Positions 7,775 to 16,783 of a stretch of 64,000 bases of DNA are shown in pieces. The notes under the pieces were generated by a model. The model had not been told where the DNA came from, did not search any database, and saw only the letters and a program-made list of their open reading frames with translations. This stretch comes from CAYLMM01 sp964384825 (GTDB lineage: Bacteria > Krumholzibacteriota > Krumholzibacteriia > LZORAL124-64-63). The translations under genes and the position numbers were made by a program. The stretch covers positions 1 to 64,000 of the forward strand of contig CAYLMM010000006.1 of the NCBI GenBank assembly GCA_964384825.1. Reading direction: 5' to 3'. Numbering within the stretch: position 1 is the stretch's first letter; each line of letters begins with the position of its first letter.

Positions 7775-10162
7775 ATGATGAAAAAACGAGAGCGCGATGC
7801 GATCCGCGGCCGGCGGGGCCGATGGATCGTCTGCTGCTGCCTGGCGCTGACCGCCCTGTTCGCGGTCGAGGCGCTTCCCGCCGCACCGATGGCGGCCGCC
7901 CAGACAGCGGCCGGCCAGGTGGACGAGGCCGCGTTGCGCGAGGCCGCGCAGCGGAGCGGATTGACTCCGCAGGAGATTCTGCGCCGCGCCCGCGAGGCCG
8001 AGGCCGCCGGAACCGTCGCCGGGGATGTCGCGCCGCCGCCGGGCAGGACCGAACTGCCCGGACGCAAGGAGCCGGTCGTCGTGCTGCCGATGACCCGCGC
8101 GGCCGATGAAGCGGCGGCGGATTCCCTGAGCGCCGGCGAGGCCGTGTCCGCGGAGCCGGAATTCTTCGGGGCCGACTTCTTCGATCCGCAGCCCGGCGAT
8201 TTCGCGCCCCCGTCCTTCGGGCCGGTGCCGCGGGATTATCTGCTGGGAACCGGCGACCAGATCGTGGTCGACGTCTGGGGCGACGTGGAATTCCGTCTGG
8301 CCCGGATCGTGGAGCGCGACGGAACGATCATCCTGCCGCGGGGCGGGAAGATCGTCTGCGCCAACCGGACCCTCGAACAGACCGAGCGCGCGGTGCGCGA
8401 GGCGTTGGCCAGGGCCTATTCCGGCATCGAAACCGATCCCGGGGCCTCGACGACCTTCGTCGACGTCGGCCTGGGCGAACTGCGCACCATCCGGGTCTTC
8501 GTGGTCGGCGACGTCGTCCAGCCCGGGGCTTACGAGCTGAGCTCGGTGGCCTCGGTCTTCACCGCCCTCTACGCCGCCGGCGGGCCGGGCGATGGCGGTT
8601 CGTTCCGCGACATCCGCCTGGTGCGGGGCAACGAGGCCGCGGCCTCGCTCGACATCTACGACTACCTGCTTTCCGGCCGGCGGGACGGCGACTGGATCCT
8701 GCGCGAGGGCGACACGGTGCTGGTGCCCCCGCGCGGCTGCACCGTCACGCTCGCCGGCGCCGTGCGCCGTCCGCTGATCTTCGAGATGAAGGCCGGCGAG
8801 ACCCTCGACGACCTGATCCGCTTCGGCGGCGGGTTCTCGGCCGACGCCGCGGTCGCGGTCGCCCACGCCGAGCGCATCGTGCCGCCGGAGCGCCGCGAAC
8901 CGAACCGCCCCGACCGCGAGCAGCAGGATCTGCGCTTCGGCTCGGGAGCCGCCCTGCGCGACGGCGACGTTGTGACCGTCGCGCGCATCGCCGAGAGGCT
9001 CGAGAACTGGGTCGAGGTGACCGGCAACGTGAAGCGTCCGGGGCGCTACCAGTTCCAACCCGGCCTGGATGTCGCCTCGCTGGTGGCCCGGGCGGGCGGA
9101 CCCTGGGACGACACCCTGCGCGAGCGGGCCCTGCTCGACCGCATCCGCGTCGACGGATCCTACGAATCGCTGGAGATCCCCTTGGGCGACGTGCTCGACG
9201 GCGTCGCCGGGCCGACGCCCCTGCGGCCGCGCGACACCCTGCGGATCTTCTCGATCGACGACGTGACCGACCGGCGCACGGTTTCGGTTTCGGGCGTCGT
9301 GCGCCGTCCCGGCGATTTTCCCTGGCGCGAGGGCATGACCCTGCGCGACCTGGTGCTGCGCGCCGGCGGCCTGAAGGAGGGCGCCGACCGCCATCGGGCC
9401 GAGATCTCGCGGCTCAGCCTCGATGCGGTGCAGAAGAACGACGAGGGCTACGTGCCCGACCGGACGGCGCGGACGATCGCAGTCGAACTGGGTCCCGATT
9501 TCCTGACCCGAGCCGACAGCGAAGTCCTGCGGCCGCACGACCAGGTCGCGATCCGCGAGCTTCCCTGGTGGGAGCTGCCGCGGCGCGTTTCCCTGCGCGG
9601 CGAGGTCTACTATCCCGGCGCCTACACGCTCGAGCGTCCCGACGAGCGGCTGTCCGACCTGCTGGCCCGCGCCGGCGGCCTCAAACCGACGGCGTTTCCG
9701 CAGGGTGCGCGGATCATGCGCGAGGCCGACGGGACGGGCAACGTCGCGCTGGACATGATCGAGGCGCTGAAGCACCCGGGCTCGGCCCAGGACATCATCC
9801 TGCGGCAGGGCGACGAGATCCTCGTTCCCCAGGTGCAGCACACCGTGAAGATCGACGGCGCGGTGGGCTTCCCCACGAGCATCGTCTGGGAGAGCGGACG
9901 CAGCCTGGGCGACTACGTCTCGCGCGCCGGCGGCTACGCCGAGGGCGCCGACAAGTGGAAGACGCGGGTGGTCTATCCCAACGGCGAGTCGCGTCCCATC
10001 CGCAGGATCTGGCGCGATCCGAAGATCATGGCCGGCTCGACGATCATGGTTCCGGTCAAGCCGCCCCGCGAGGGCGGCGGCAACATGTCCACCATCAAGG
10101 AGCTGGCCGCGATCATGGCCAGCCTGGCCACCGTGTATCTGGTCGTCGACCGGACGAACTAG
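7775..10162 (+). CDS. Outer-membrane polysaccharide export protein with six SLBB domains
   Basis: A 795-residue Wza-family protein. After a signal peptide (RWIVCCCLALTALFAVE...) comes a Pro/Ala-rich linker and a Poly_export domain (YLLGTGDQIVVDVWGDV). Six SLBB domains follow, marked by VFVVGDVVQPGAY, VTLAGAVRRPL, VEVTGNVKRPGRY, VSVSGVVRRPGDF, VSLRGEVYYPGAY and VKIDGAVGFP, each followed by an AGG-type turn. E. coli Wza has fewer and is about 380 residues long, so this is an extended form seen in FCB-like bacteria. A hydrophobic C-terminal segment (ELAAIMASLATVYLVV) could be the membrane-spanning helix. It should form the export channel for the glycan made by the cluster. ATG 7775 (or 7778) is preferred to an upstream TTG at 7739. 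Confidence 0.88.
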   Translation: MMKKRERDAIRGRRGRWIVCCCLALTALFAVEALPAAPMAAAQTAAGQVDEAALREAAQRSGLTPQEILRRAREAEAAGTVAGDVAPPPGRTELPGRKEPVVVLPMTRAADEAAADSLSAGEAVSAEPEFFGADFFDPQPGDFAPPSFGPVPRDYLLGTGDQIVVDVWGDVEFRLARIVERDGTIILPRGGKIVCANRTLEQTERAVREALARAYSGIETDPGASTTFVDVGLGELRTIRVFVVGDVVQPGAYELSSVASVFTALYAAGGPGDGGSFRDIRLVRGNEAAASLDIYDYLLSGRRDGDWILREGDTVLVPPRGCTVTLAGAVRRPLIFEMKAGETLDDLIRFGGGFSADAAVAVAHAERIVPPERREPNRPDREQQDLRFGSGAALRDGDVVTVARIAERLENWVEVTGNVKRPGRYQFQPGLDVASLVARAGGPWDDTLRERALLDRIRVDGSYESLEIPLGDVLDGVAGPTPLRPRDTLRIFSIDDVTDRRTVSVSGVVRRPGDFPWREGMTLRDLVLRAGGLKEGADRHRAEISRLSLDAVQKNDEGYVPDRTARTIAVELGPDFLTRADSEVLRPHDQVAIRELPWWELPRRVSLRGEVYYPGAYTLERPDERLSDLLARAGGLKPTAFPQGARIMREADGTGNVALDMIEALKHPGSAQDIILRQGDEILVPQVQHTVKIDGAVGFPTSIVWESGRSLGDYVSRAGGYAEGADKWKTRVVYPNGESRPIRRIWRDPKIMAGSTIMVPVKPPREGGGNMSTIKELAAIMASLATVYLVVDRTN

Positions 10163-10193
10163 AGCGCCGGCGCCGCGATCCCCGGGAGGATCA

Positions 10194-11186
10194 TTGACCG
10201 AGAAGATGGAAAACCGACCCGTCCGCGAAACGATGGATGCGGGCGCGATGCTGGCCGAGCTCTGGCGGGGCCGGCTGCTGCTGGCGGCCATCGTCTGCGT
10301 CGGCTGCGTCCTGGCTTTGGCGGCCACGTTCCTGGTCCGCCCCACCTGGCGTGCGACGACCGCGATCGTGCCGGCCGCCGCCCTGGAGGACGGCGGCGGC
10401 GGGGGCGCCCTGGCCGCGCTGCAGGGAGCCGCGGGCAGCCTGGGTCTGAATCTCGGCGGCGGGGGCGAAGGCGTGGGCGATCTTCTGCCCCGCATCCTGC
10501 GCAGCCGCACGGTCCTGGGCCGGGTGCTGGATCGTACGTACGTCATGAGCGATGGAAACACCGACACCCTCGGGGTCTGGATCGATCCGGCGGGTTCGTC
10601 GGCCGCGGCGCGAAGGGACGCCGCCCTGCGCAAGCTGCGCGGCGCGGTGCGGGCCGGCGTCGACGCGCGCACCGGCGTGATCTCGATCTCCGCGACGCTG
10701 ACCGATCCGGTGCTGGCCGCCGCGGTGGCCAACGCCTGCGTCGAGGAGCTCGACGCCTTCACCCGCTCCGCCCGCAACGCGCATTCCGGCCGTCGCGAAT
10801 CCTTCGTGGCCGGCCGGCTGGAAGAGGTGGGCGACCAGCTGGAGGCGGCCGAAGAGAAGCTGCGCGATTTCCGGATGCGCAACCGGAGCATCGCCGGCTC
10901 GCCCCAGCTGATGCTCGAAGAGGGGCGCCTGATCCGCGAGGTCGAAGTGGCGCAGCGGATCTTCCTCGAGCTGAAGGCCCAGTTCGAGATGGCCCGGATC
11001 GACCAGGCCCGCGACGTGCCCCTGGTGATCATCCTGGACGAGGCCACGCCGCCGGTCCGCAAGCACGGGCCTCGGCGCGGCCGGTTGCTGGTCTCGGCGT
11101 TCATCCTCTGCGGTCTGGCCGCATCGTTGCTGGTGCTGATCCGGGCCGAACGCCGCCGCCGCAACACGGGGATGCGTCGGTCGTGA
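10194..11186 (+). CDS. Wzz-like polysaccharide chain-length / co-polymerase protein
   Basis: A 330-residue inner-membrane protein with the layout of Wzz/PCP proteins. One transmembrane helix lies near the N-terminus (LLLAAIVCVGCVLALAATFLV) and one near the C-terminus (LLVSAFILCGLAASLLVLI). Between them is a periplasmic helical domain with a coiled-coil stretch (RLEEVGDQLEAAEEKLRDF). It would control chain length and couple the Wzy polymerase to the outer-membrane export protein. There is no fused or adjacent BY-kinase. A TTG start at 10194 sits 4 nt after GGAGG. The ATG at 10206 is an alternative but lies far from the ribosome site. The 3' end overlaps the next gene by 4 nt. Confidence 0.82.
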   Translation: MTEKMENRPVRETMDAGAMLAELWRGRLLLAAIVCVGCVLALAATFLVRPTWRATTAIVPAAALEDGGGGGALAALQGAAGSLGLNLGGGGEGVGDLLPRILRSRTVLGRVLDRTYVMSDGNTDTLGVWIDPAGSSAAARRDAALRKLRGAVRAGVDARTGVISISATLTDPVLAAAVANACVEELDAFTRSARNAHSGRRESFVAGRLEEVGDQLEAAEEKLRDFRMRNRSIAGSPQLMLEEGRLIREVEVAQRIFLELKAQFEMARIDQARDVPLVIILDEATPPVRKHGPRRGRLLVSAFILCGLAASLLVLIRAERRRRNTGMRRS

Positions 11187-12472
11187 ACCCCCCCGATCCC
11201 ATCGACGGGCGGGACGCCCCCCGGTCGCTGCGCGCCAACGTGGCCTGGACGTTGGCGGGAAACGGCGTCTACGCGGCGGGCCAGTGGGGCATGCTCATCG
11301 CCCTTTCCAAGCTGGCCGATCCGACGACCGTCGGCCGCTTCGCCCTCGCGCTGGCCCTGACCGCGCCGGTGGTCATGCTGGCGAACATGCAGCTGCGCGC
11401 GGTCCTGGCCACCGACGCCCGCCGCGAACATCCCTTCGGCAGCTACGTCTCGGTGCGGTTCGCCGCGTCGTTGGCGGCCATGGCGGTGATCGCCGTGCTC
11501 GCCTTCGGCGCCGGCTACGACCCGGTGGTGGCGCCGGTGATCCTGCTGATCGGCGTCGGCAAGATCTTCGAATCGTGGAGCGACATCTACCTGGGCTATC
11601 TGCAGCAGCGCGAGAGGATGGACCTGGTCTCGCGCTCGATGATCCTCAAGGGCGCGGTTTTCCTGGCGGCTTTCGTGCTGGGGGCCTTCGGCGGCGGCCT
11701 GGTCGCGGCGGTCGCGGCCCTGGCCCTGGCCCGGCTGATCCTGCTGCTGGCGGTGGACGTGCCGATGGTGGTGCGTCTTTCCGGCGCGGGATTGCGCACG
11801 GCGCTGCCCTCGGGAACGCGGCGCGGCCTGGGCCGTCTGGCCTGGATCGCCCTGCCGCTGGGCGCGGCCACCATGCTGTCGTCCCTGCAGACGAACATCC
11901 CGCGCTACTTCATCGAGCACTTCGATTCCGCGGGCGCCCTGGGAGTCTTCGCGGCCATGTCTTATCTGATGGTCATCGGCGGGCTGGTGGTCAACGCGCT
12001 GGGCCAATCGGCGAGTCCGCGGCTGGCGGCCCACTTCGCCGCCGGCGAGCTGAAGGAATTCCGCCGGCTGCTGTGGCGCCTGGTCGGCATGGGGGCCGGT
12101 CTCGGCGCGGCCGCGGTCCTGGCCGCGGCGCTGGCCGGGCGCTGGATCCTGACCGTGCTCTACACGGCCGAGTACGCCCGCGACGCCGACCTGTTCACCC
12201 TGCTGGCCGTGGTCTCGGGCCTGGTCTACGCCTCGATCTTCTTCGGCACCGCCCTGAACGCCATGCGGCGCTTCGCGGTGAAGGTGCCGCTGCAGGCGCT
12301 GGGGGCCGCGGTGCTCGCCGGGCTCTGCTGGTGGCTGGTGCCCGGCGGCGGCGTGCGCGGCGCGGTCTGGGCCATGCTGATCGCGACCTTCGTGTCGATG
12401 TCGGCCCAGGCGGCGGTGGCGTTGATCCTGCTGCGGCGGGGCCCGTCCGAGCCCGTGAACGAGGGAGGATGA
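11183..12472 (+). CDS. Wzx-like polysaccharide flippase (MOP superfamily)
   Basis: A 429-residue, highly hydrophobic protein with about 12 predicted membrane helices. Its position and pattern fit polysaccharide flippases that move undecaprenyl-linked repeat units across the inner membrane. The N-terminal NVAWTLAGNGVYAAGQWGML resembles the first helix of oligosaccharide flippases. It starts with GTG inside the stop of the Wzz-like gene (GTGA overlap), indicating translational coupling. It is followed 1 nt later by the acyltransferase gene. Confidence 0.82.
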   Translation: MNPPDPIDGRDAPRSLRANVAWTLAGNGVYAAGQWGMLIALSKLADPTTVGRFALALALTAPVVMLANMQLRAVLATDARREHPFGSYVSVRFAASLAAMAVIAVLAFGAGYDPVVAPVILLIGVGKIFESWSDIYLGYLQQRERMDLVSRSMILKGAVFLAAFVLGAFGGGLVAAVAALALARLILLLAVDVPMVVRLSGAGLRTALPSGTRRGLGRLAWIALPLGAATMLSSLQTNIPRYFIEHFDSAGALGVFAAMSYLMVIGGLVVNALGQSASPRLAAHFAAGELKEFRRLLWRLVGMGAGLGAAAVLAAALAGRWILTVLYTAEYARDADLFTLLAVVSGLVYASIFFGTALNAMRRFAVKVPLQALGAAVLAGLCWWLVPGGGVRGAVWAMLIATFVSMSAQAAVALILLRRGPSEPVNEGG

Positions 12473-12473
12473 G

Positions 12474-13010
12474 ATGAACGGCGGCATCATTGCGGCGCTC
12501 TGGCGGCGCTGGCGAATGCGACGCGATCCCGTCGGCTACGCCCGGCGCATCGGCGTGCGTCTGGGCCGCCGTTGCCGGATTTTGGGCATGGATCCCGCGA
12601 CCTTCGGGTCGGAGCCCTACCTCGTGCGTCTCGGCGACCATGTGACCGTGACCTCGGGCGTGCGCTTCATCACCCACGACGGCGGCGTCTGGATCTTCCG
12701 CGACCAGGAGCCGGACATCGACGTCTTCGGCCCGATCGTGGTGGGGAACAACGTGTTCATCGGCATCGGCGCGATCATCATGCCGGGCGTGACCATCGGC
12801 GACGACTGCGTCGTGGCGGCCGGAGCGGTGGTGACCCGCGACGTTCCGTCGGGGATGGTGGCGGGCGGCGTTCCGGCGAAGATCATCAAGCCGATCGGCG
12901 AATATCGCGAGGGCGTGGCGGGAAAGGCCGTGAACATCCGCTCGCTCGGCGTGCGGGATCGCCGCCGGAAGCTCGAGGAGATCTTCGGGGCCGATCTCGC
13001 GAAAGGCTAG
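12474..13010 (+). CDS. Hexapeptide-repeat acyltransferase (left-handed beta-helix)
   Basis: A 178-residue acyltransferase of the LbH/WbbJ type. Hexapeptide repeats run through VVGNNVFIGIGAIIMPGVTI and GDDCVVAAGAVVTRDVPSG, ending with the typical GVPAKIIK. THDGG at about residue 62 contains the likely catalytic His. It probably transfers an acetyl group from acetyl-CoA to a sugar of the repeat unit; the exact acceptor cannot be read. The ATG follows GGGAGGATGAG and lies 1 nt after the flippase stop. Confidence 0.85.
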   Translation: MNGGIIAALWRRWRMRRDPVGYARRIGVRLGRRCRILGMDPATFGSEPYLVRLGDHVTVTSGVRFITHDGGVWIFRDQEPDIDVFGPIVVGNNVFIGIGAIIMPGVTIGDDCVVAAGAVVTRDVPSGMVAGGVPAKIIKPIGEYREGVAGKAVNIRSLGVRDRRRKLEEIFGADLAKG

Positions 13011-13051
13011 AAACCGGGGCCGGCCCGCGCGACCCAGTACGGGAGAGACGA

Positions 13052-14167
13052 TTGTCGGCGGAAACCAACAGACCCGTCCGCGTGCTGCACGTCCTGGGGC
13101 GGATGCAGCGGGGTGGAGCCGAGACGCGGACCCTCGACGTCCTGCGGCGGCTCGATCCGCGCCGGGTGCGCGCCGATTTCTGCGTTCTGAGCGGTCGGTC
13201 CGGGCCCCTGGACGGAGAGGTCGAGGCGCTCGGCGGCCGGGTCCACAGGGTCGGCCTGGGGCCGGCGTTTCCGTTCCGCTTCGTTTCGTTGCTGCGCCGC
13301 GAGGGCTACGACGTCGTCCATTCCCACGTCCATCTCTTTTCGGGCGCGGTGCTGGCCTTGGCCCGGACGGCCGGAACGCCGCGCCGGATCGCGCATTTCC
13401 GCAGCACCGACGACGGCCGGGGACGCTCCCTGCCGCGCCGCGCCACGCGCTGGGTGATGCGGACGCTGATCGATATCGCGGCCACCGACGTTCTGGGCGT
13501 ATGCGCCGCCGCCCTGGCTGCCGGGTGGGGCGGGCGCCGCGCCGGCGATCCTCGTGGGCGGGTTGTCTACAACGGCATCGATCTCGGTCGGTCGCCCGGT
13601 ATCGCCGACCCCGAGGGCGTGCGCGCGGAATTCGGACTCGGGTCCGGGCCGCTCTGCATCCATGTGGGCCGCTTCGATCCTCCCAAGAACCATCTGCGGC
13701 TGCTGGAGATCTTCGCCGCCTTGCGCCGCCTGGAACCCGGGGCTTCGTTGCTGCTGGTGGGCCGCGGCGGCGGCGAGATCGAGACGCGGGCGCGGCAGCT
13801 GATCGCTGAAAGAGGATTGCAGGGCGCGGTGGCCGTCGCCGGCGAACGCGACGACGTGCGCAGGCTGATGGCTTCGGCCGACCTGATGATCTTCCCCTCG
13901 CTCTGGGAGGGGCTGCCCGGCGCGGTGCTCGAAGCGCTGGCGGCCGGTTTGCCGGTGCTGGCGAGCGACTTGCCGGGCGTGTGCGAGATCCGGGACGAAT
14001 CGTCGGGCCTGACCGCCCTGTCCCTGGCCGATGACGACCGGACCTGGGCCGAGACGGCCTCGACGCTGTTGCGGACCGCCCCGAAGGCGTCCCTGGAATC
14101 CGGGGGCCCCTTCGACGTCTCGGTCTGCGCCGAAACGATGATGTCGATCTGGAGGGGAAAGCCGTGA
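13052..14167 (+). CDS. Family 4 glycosyltransferase
   Basis: A 371-residue GT-B glycosyltransferase. The N-terminal VLHVLGRMQRGGAE is a typical GT4 acceptor-domain start. The C-terminal half has HVGRFDPPKNH and the donor-binding EX7E motif in EGLPGAVLE. The donor sugar is unknown. The start is taken as TTG at 13052, 5 nt after GGGAGAG; the reading frame is open further upstream but overlaps the acyltransferase there. It overlaps the next gene by 4 nt. Confidence 0.87.
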   Translation: MSAETNRPVRVLHVLGRMQRGGAETRTLDVLRRLDPRRVRADFCVLSGRSGPLDGEVEALGGRVHRVGLGPAFPFRFVSLLRREGYDVVHSHVHLFSGAVLALARTAGTPRRIAHFRSTDDGRGRSLPRRATRWVMRTLIDIAATDVLGVCAAALAAGWGGRRAGDPRGRVVYNGIDLGRSPGIADPEGVRAEFGLGSGPLCIHVGRFDPPKNHLRLLEIFAALRRLEPGASLLLVGRGGGEIETRARQLIAERGLQGAVAVAGERDDVRRLMASADLMIFPSLWEGLPGAVLEALAAGLPVLASDLPGVCEIRDESSGLTALSLADDDRTWAETASTLLRTAPKASLESGGPFDVSVCAETMMSIWRGKP

Positions 14168-15558
14168 ACCGCCCCTCCACCGGATGCCGGGCGTGGTTGG
14201 CGATCCTGTTCGCGGCCCTGGCCGTCCTGACGGTGGTCGACATGCCGCTGCTGGACGATCTGCCGCTGCGGGCCCTCTGCGCGCTGGCCGTGACGGCGGG
14301 CGTCATCGGCCTGGCCGTATCCGCGGTCGTTTCCCGCCGGGGGATCTTCGCGATCGCGTCGATCTACACGGCGGTCTTCGTCGTCTTCCATTTCGGCCTG
14401 GCCGCCGCCCACGCCGCGGGTTACGACGTTGTCGCGGCGCGCGGCCTGCCTTGGCTCTACGACTGGTTCTTCACGCCCGCGGCGCGCACGGCCCTGGCAT
14501 TCTGCGTGTCCGGCAGCGCCGCCCTGGCCGCGGGAATCTGCCTCCAGTCGGCGCTGGATGTCCGCGACGGCCCCGGCCCGGTCCTCGAACCGGAAACGCG
14601 CGCGCCCTATTCGGCGGCCGGATTCGCGCTGCTGGCCGGCTCGATCCTCGCCTGGGGAGCGATGGTCGTTTCCAGCGGCGGGGCGGGCATCCTGGTCGGA
14701 GCCTATGTCGCATTCCTGGATGCGACCGGCAACGCGCCCCTGATGTACGCCTACCTGGGGATGGGAATCGGCGCGGCCCTGTTGGCGGCGGGTCCGCCCG
14801 ACCGCTGGCGGCGCGCCGGCCTGATCCTCTTCGCGGCGTGGGCCCTGCTGGTCTTCCCGCTCGGCCTGCGGGGCGAGGTCCTGTTCCCCGCCTGCGGCGC
14901 TTTGGCCGTGGCCTCGATGCGGCGTCCTCCGCTGCGGGCCCGCTGGACGGCATTGATCGCCCTGGCGCTGCTGGTCGCGATCTCGGTCGTGCGGGTCCTG
15001 CGGACATCCGGCCTGGACGGCGGGGCGGACATCTCCGGCGCCGGCAACCCCTTCGACGCCCTCGCCGAGCTGGGCAGTTCGCTGCGCCCGGTCGTCGAGT
15101 CGGTGGGCTGGGCCGCGGGCGGAGAACGGGCCCTGGGCGGCGCCAGCTACTGGGCCCCGCTGGAAAGGCTGCTCCACTATCTGGCGCCGCTCTGGGAGCG
15201 CGCGCCGGGGCTGGAGGATCCGCGCCTGCTGAACGTGGTCGTGCAGGAGAGGATCGGACCGATCGGTTTCTCGCCGGTCGCCGAGGCCTTCCACAACTTC
15301 CGCGACTGGGGTCCGGCGGGCGTGATGTTCGTGACGGGGAATCTGCTGGGCTGGCTCGACCGGCGCCGCCCGACGGCCCGCAACCAGGCATTGACCGCGG
15401 TGCTGATCGTGCCGCTGCTGATCCAGATCCGCAACGCCTTCACGCAGGTGCCGGGCCAGATCCTGACCGGCCTGGCGGTCGTGATGCTGGTGGCGGCGGC
15501 CGGTTCTTTGATCCGGCGTTGGTCCGCTCCCGGCCGGCCGGATGTTTCGGCGGAATGA
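14164..15558 (+). CDS. Wzy-like O-antigen / oligosaccharide repeat polymerase
   Basis: A 464-residue integral membrane protein with ten or more hydrophobic segments and a longer loop around GGERALGGASYWAP. The segment GFSPVAEAFHNF followed by an acidic/aromatic loop and a membrane helix resembles O-antigen polymerases, whose primary sequences are poorly conserved. In this setting (Wzx, Wzz, Wza-type export) it is the obvious polymerase candidate. GTG start at 14164 overlapping the previous stop. The assignment rests largely on topology and context. Confidence 0.7.
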   Translation: MNRPSTGCRAWLAILFAALAVLTVVDMPLLDDLPLRALCALAVTAGVIGLAVSAVVSRRGIFAIASIYTAVFVVFHFGLAAAHAAGYDVVAARGLPWLYDWFFTPAARTALAFCVSGSAALAAGICLQSALDVRDGPGPVLEPETRAPYSAAGFALLAGSILAWGAMVVSSGGAGILVGAYVAFLDATGNAPLMYAYLGMGIGAALLAAGPPDRWRRAGLILFAAWALLVFPLGLRGEVLFPACGALAVASMRRPPLRARWTALIALALLVAISVVRVLRTSGLDGGADISGAGNPFDALAELGSSLRPVVESVGWAAGGERALGGASYWAPLERLLHYLAPLWERAPGLEDPRLLNVVVQERIGPIGFSPVAEAFHNFRDWGPAGVMFVTGNLLGWLDRRRPTARNQALTAVLIVPLLIQIRNAFTQVPGQILTGLAVVMLVAAAGSLIRRWSAPGRPDVSAE

Positions 15559-15574
15559 AGGAAGGAAAGACGCC

Positions 15575-16783
15575 TTGCGACTGTCCGTGACCCTCGAGCA
15601 CCGCTTCGCGATCACCCCCGACGGCGCGGCCTGGACATCGACGATGTTCCCGCGCGAATTCTGGGACCGTTATCTCGACGTCTTCGAGGGGCTGACCGTG
15701 GTCGCCCGGGCCTTGCCGGCCGCGGCGCCCGATCCGAGCTGGCGCCGGGTCGACGGCGACGGCGTGGGATTCGCGCCGCTGCCGCATTACATCGGTCCGG
15801 TGCAGTACCTGCGGCGTCGCGCCGCCCTGACGCGTTCGCTGCGCGAGGCCCTGTCGCCCGACGCGGCGGTCGTGATGCGCGTCGGTTCGCCGATCGCCGA
15901 TCTGGCGGCGCCGATGCTGCTGGGCCGGGGCCAACCCTTCGCGGTCGAGGTCGTGGGCGATCCCTGGGACACCTTCGCGCCCGGCGCCATGCGCCATCCC
16001 CTGCGGCCGGTGATGCGCCGCTACTTCGCCCGCAAGCTGAGGGAGCAGTGCGCCGCGGCCTGCGCGGCGTCCTACGTCACCGCCGCCGCGCTGCAGCGCC
16101 GCTATCCCCCCGGTCCGCGAACCTACGCCACCGACTACTCGAGCATCCGGCTGACCGGCGAGGATTTCGCCGCCGCCGCCCGCGGGTCGTTCGACTGCGG
16201 CGGGCCGCTGCGCTTGGCGACCGTCGGCACTCTGGCCCAGATGTACAAGGGGACCGACGTCCTGCTGACCGCGCTGGCCGAATGCGTGCGCGAGCGGGGC
16301 CTGGATCTGAGTCTGACGATCGTCGGCGACGGGCGGCACCGCGGCGAACTGGAAGCCTTGGCCTCGAGTCTGGATGTGGCCGACCGGGTCGATTTCCGCG
16401 GGCAGCTGCCGGCGGGAGCGGCGGTGCGCGGGGTGCTGGACGAGACCGATCTCTTCCTGCTGCCCTCGCTGCAGGAGGGGCTGCCCCGGGCGCTGATCGA
16501 GGCGATGGCCCGCGGGCTGCCGTGTTTGGCCAGCGACGTCGGCGGCATCGGGGAACTGTTGGCGGCCGAGGATCTGCTGCCGGCCGGCGACGCCGGGGCC
16601 CTGGCCGGGGCGATCGCCGCGGCCGCGGGCGATCCGGCGCGGCTGGCCCGGATGGCCGCCCGCAACTTCGAGCGGGCCGGCGACTACCGCGACGAGGTGC
16701 TGGCCGCCAGGCGGCGCGGCCTCTATGAACATCTGCGCGATCGGACCGCGGAATGGATCGCCGCGCGAAAGGACCGACGGTGA
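15575..16783 (+). CDS. Family 4 glycosyltransferase
   Basis: A 402-residue GT-B enzyme. The C-terminal donor domain has ATVGTLAQMYKGTDVLL, LTIVGDGRHRGELE and the EX7E motif EGLPRALIE, then LASDVGGIGEL. The N-terminal domain diverges from the other two GT4 enzymes here. The start is placed at TTG 15575 because GAAGGAAAG lies just upstream and an ATG at 15542 would sit inside the polymerase gene with no ribosome site. It overlaps the next gene by 4 nt. Confidence 0.83.
   Translation: MRLSVTLEHRFAITPDGAAWTSTMFPREFWDRYLDVFEGLTVVARALPAAAPDPSWRRVDGDGVGFAPLPHYIGPVQYLRRRAALTRSLREALSPDAAVVMRVGSPIADLAAPMLLGRGQPFAVEVVGDPWDTFAPGAMRHPLRPVMRRYFARKLREQCAAACAASYVTAAALQRRYPPGPRTYATDYSSIRLTGEDFAAAARGSFDCGGPLRLATVGTLAQMYKGTDVLLTALAECVRERGLDLSLTIVGDGRHRGELEALASSLDVADRVDFRGQLPAGAAVRGVLDETDLFLLPSLQEGLPRALIEAMARGLPCLASDVGGIGELLAAEDLLPAGDAGALAGAIAAAAGDPARLARMAARNFERAGDYRDEVLAARRRGLYEHLRDRTAEWIAARKDRR

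Noticed and set aside
5645..12490. A 2281-codon open frame on the minus strand
   Set aside because: It runs antisense through five recognisable glycan genes. It is Gln/Arg/His-rich low-complexity translation, typical of the reverse strand of GC-rich coding DNA.
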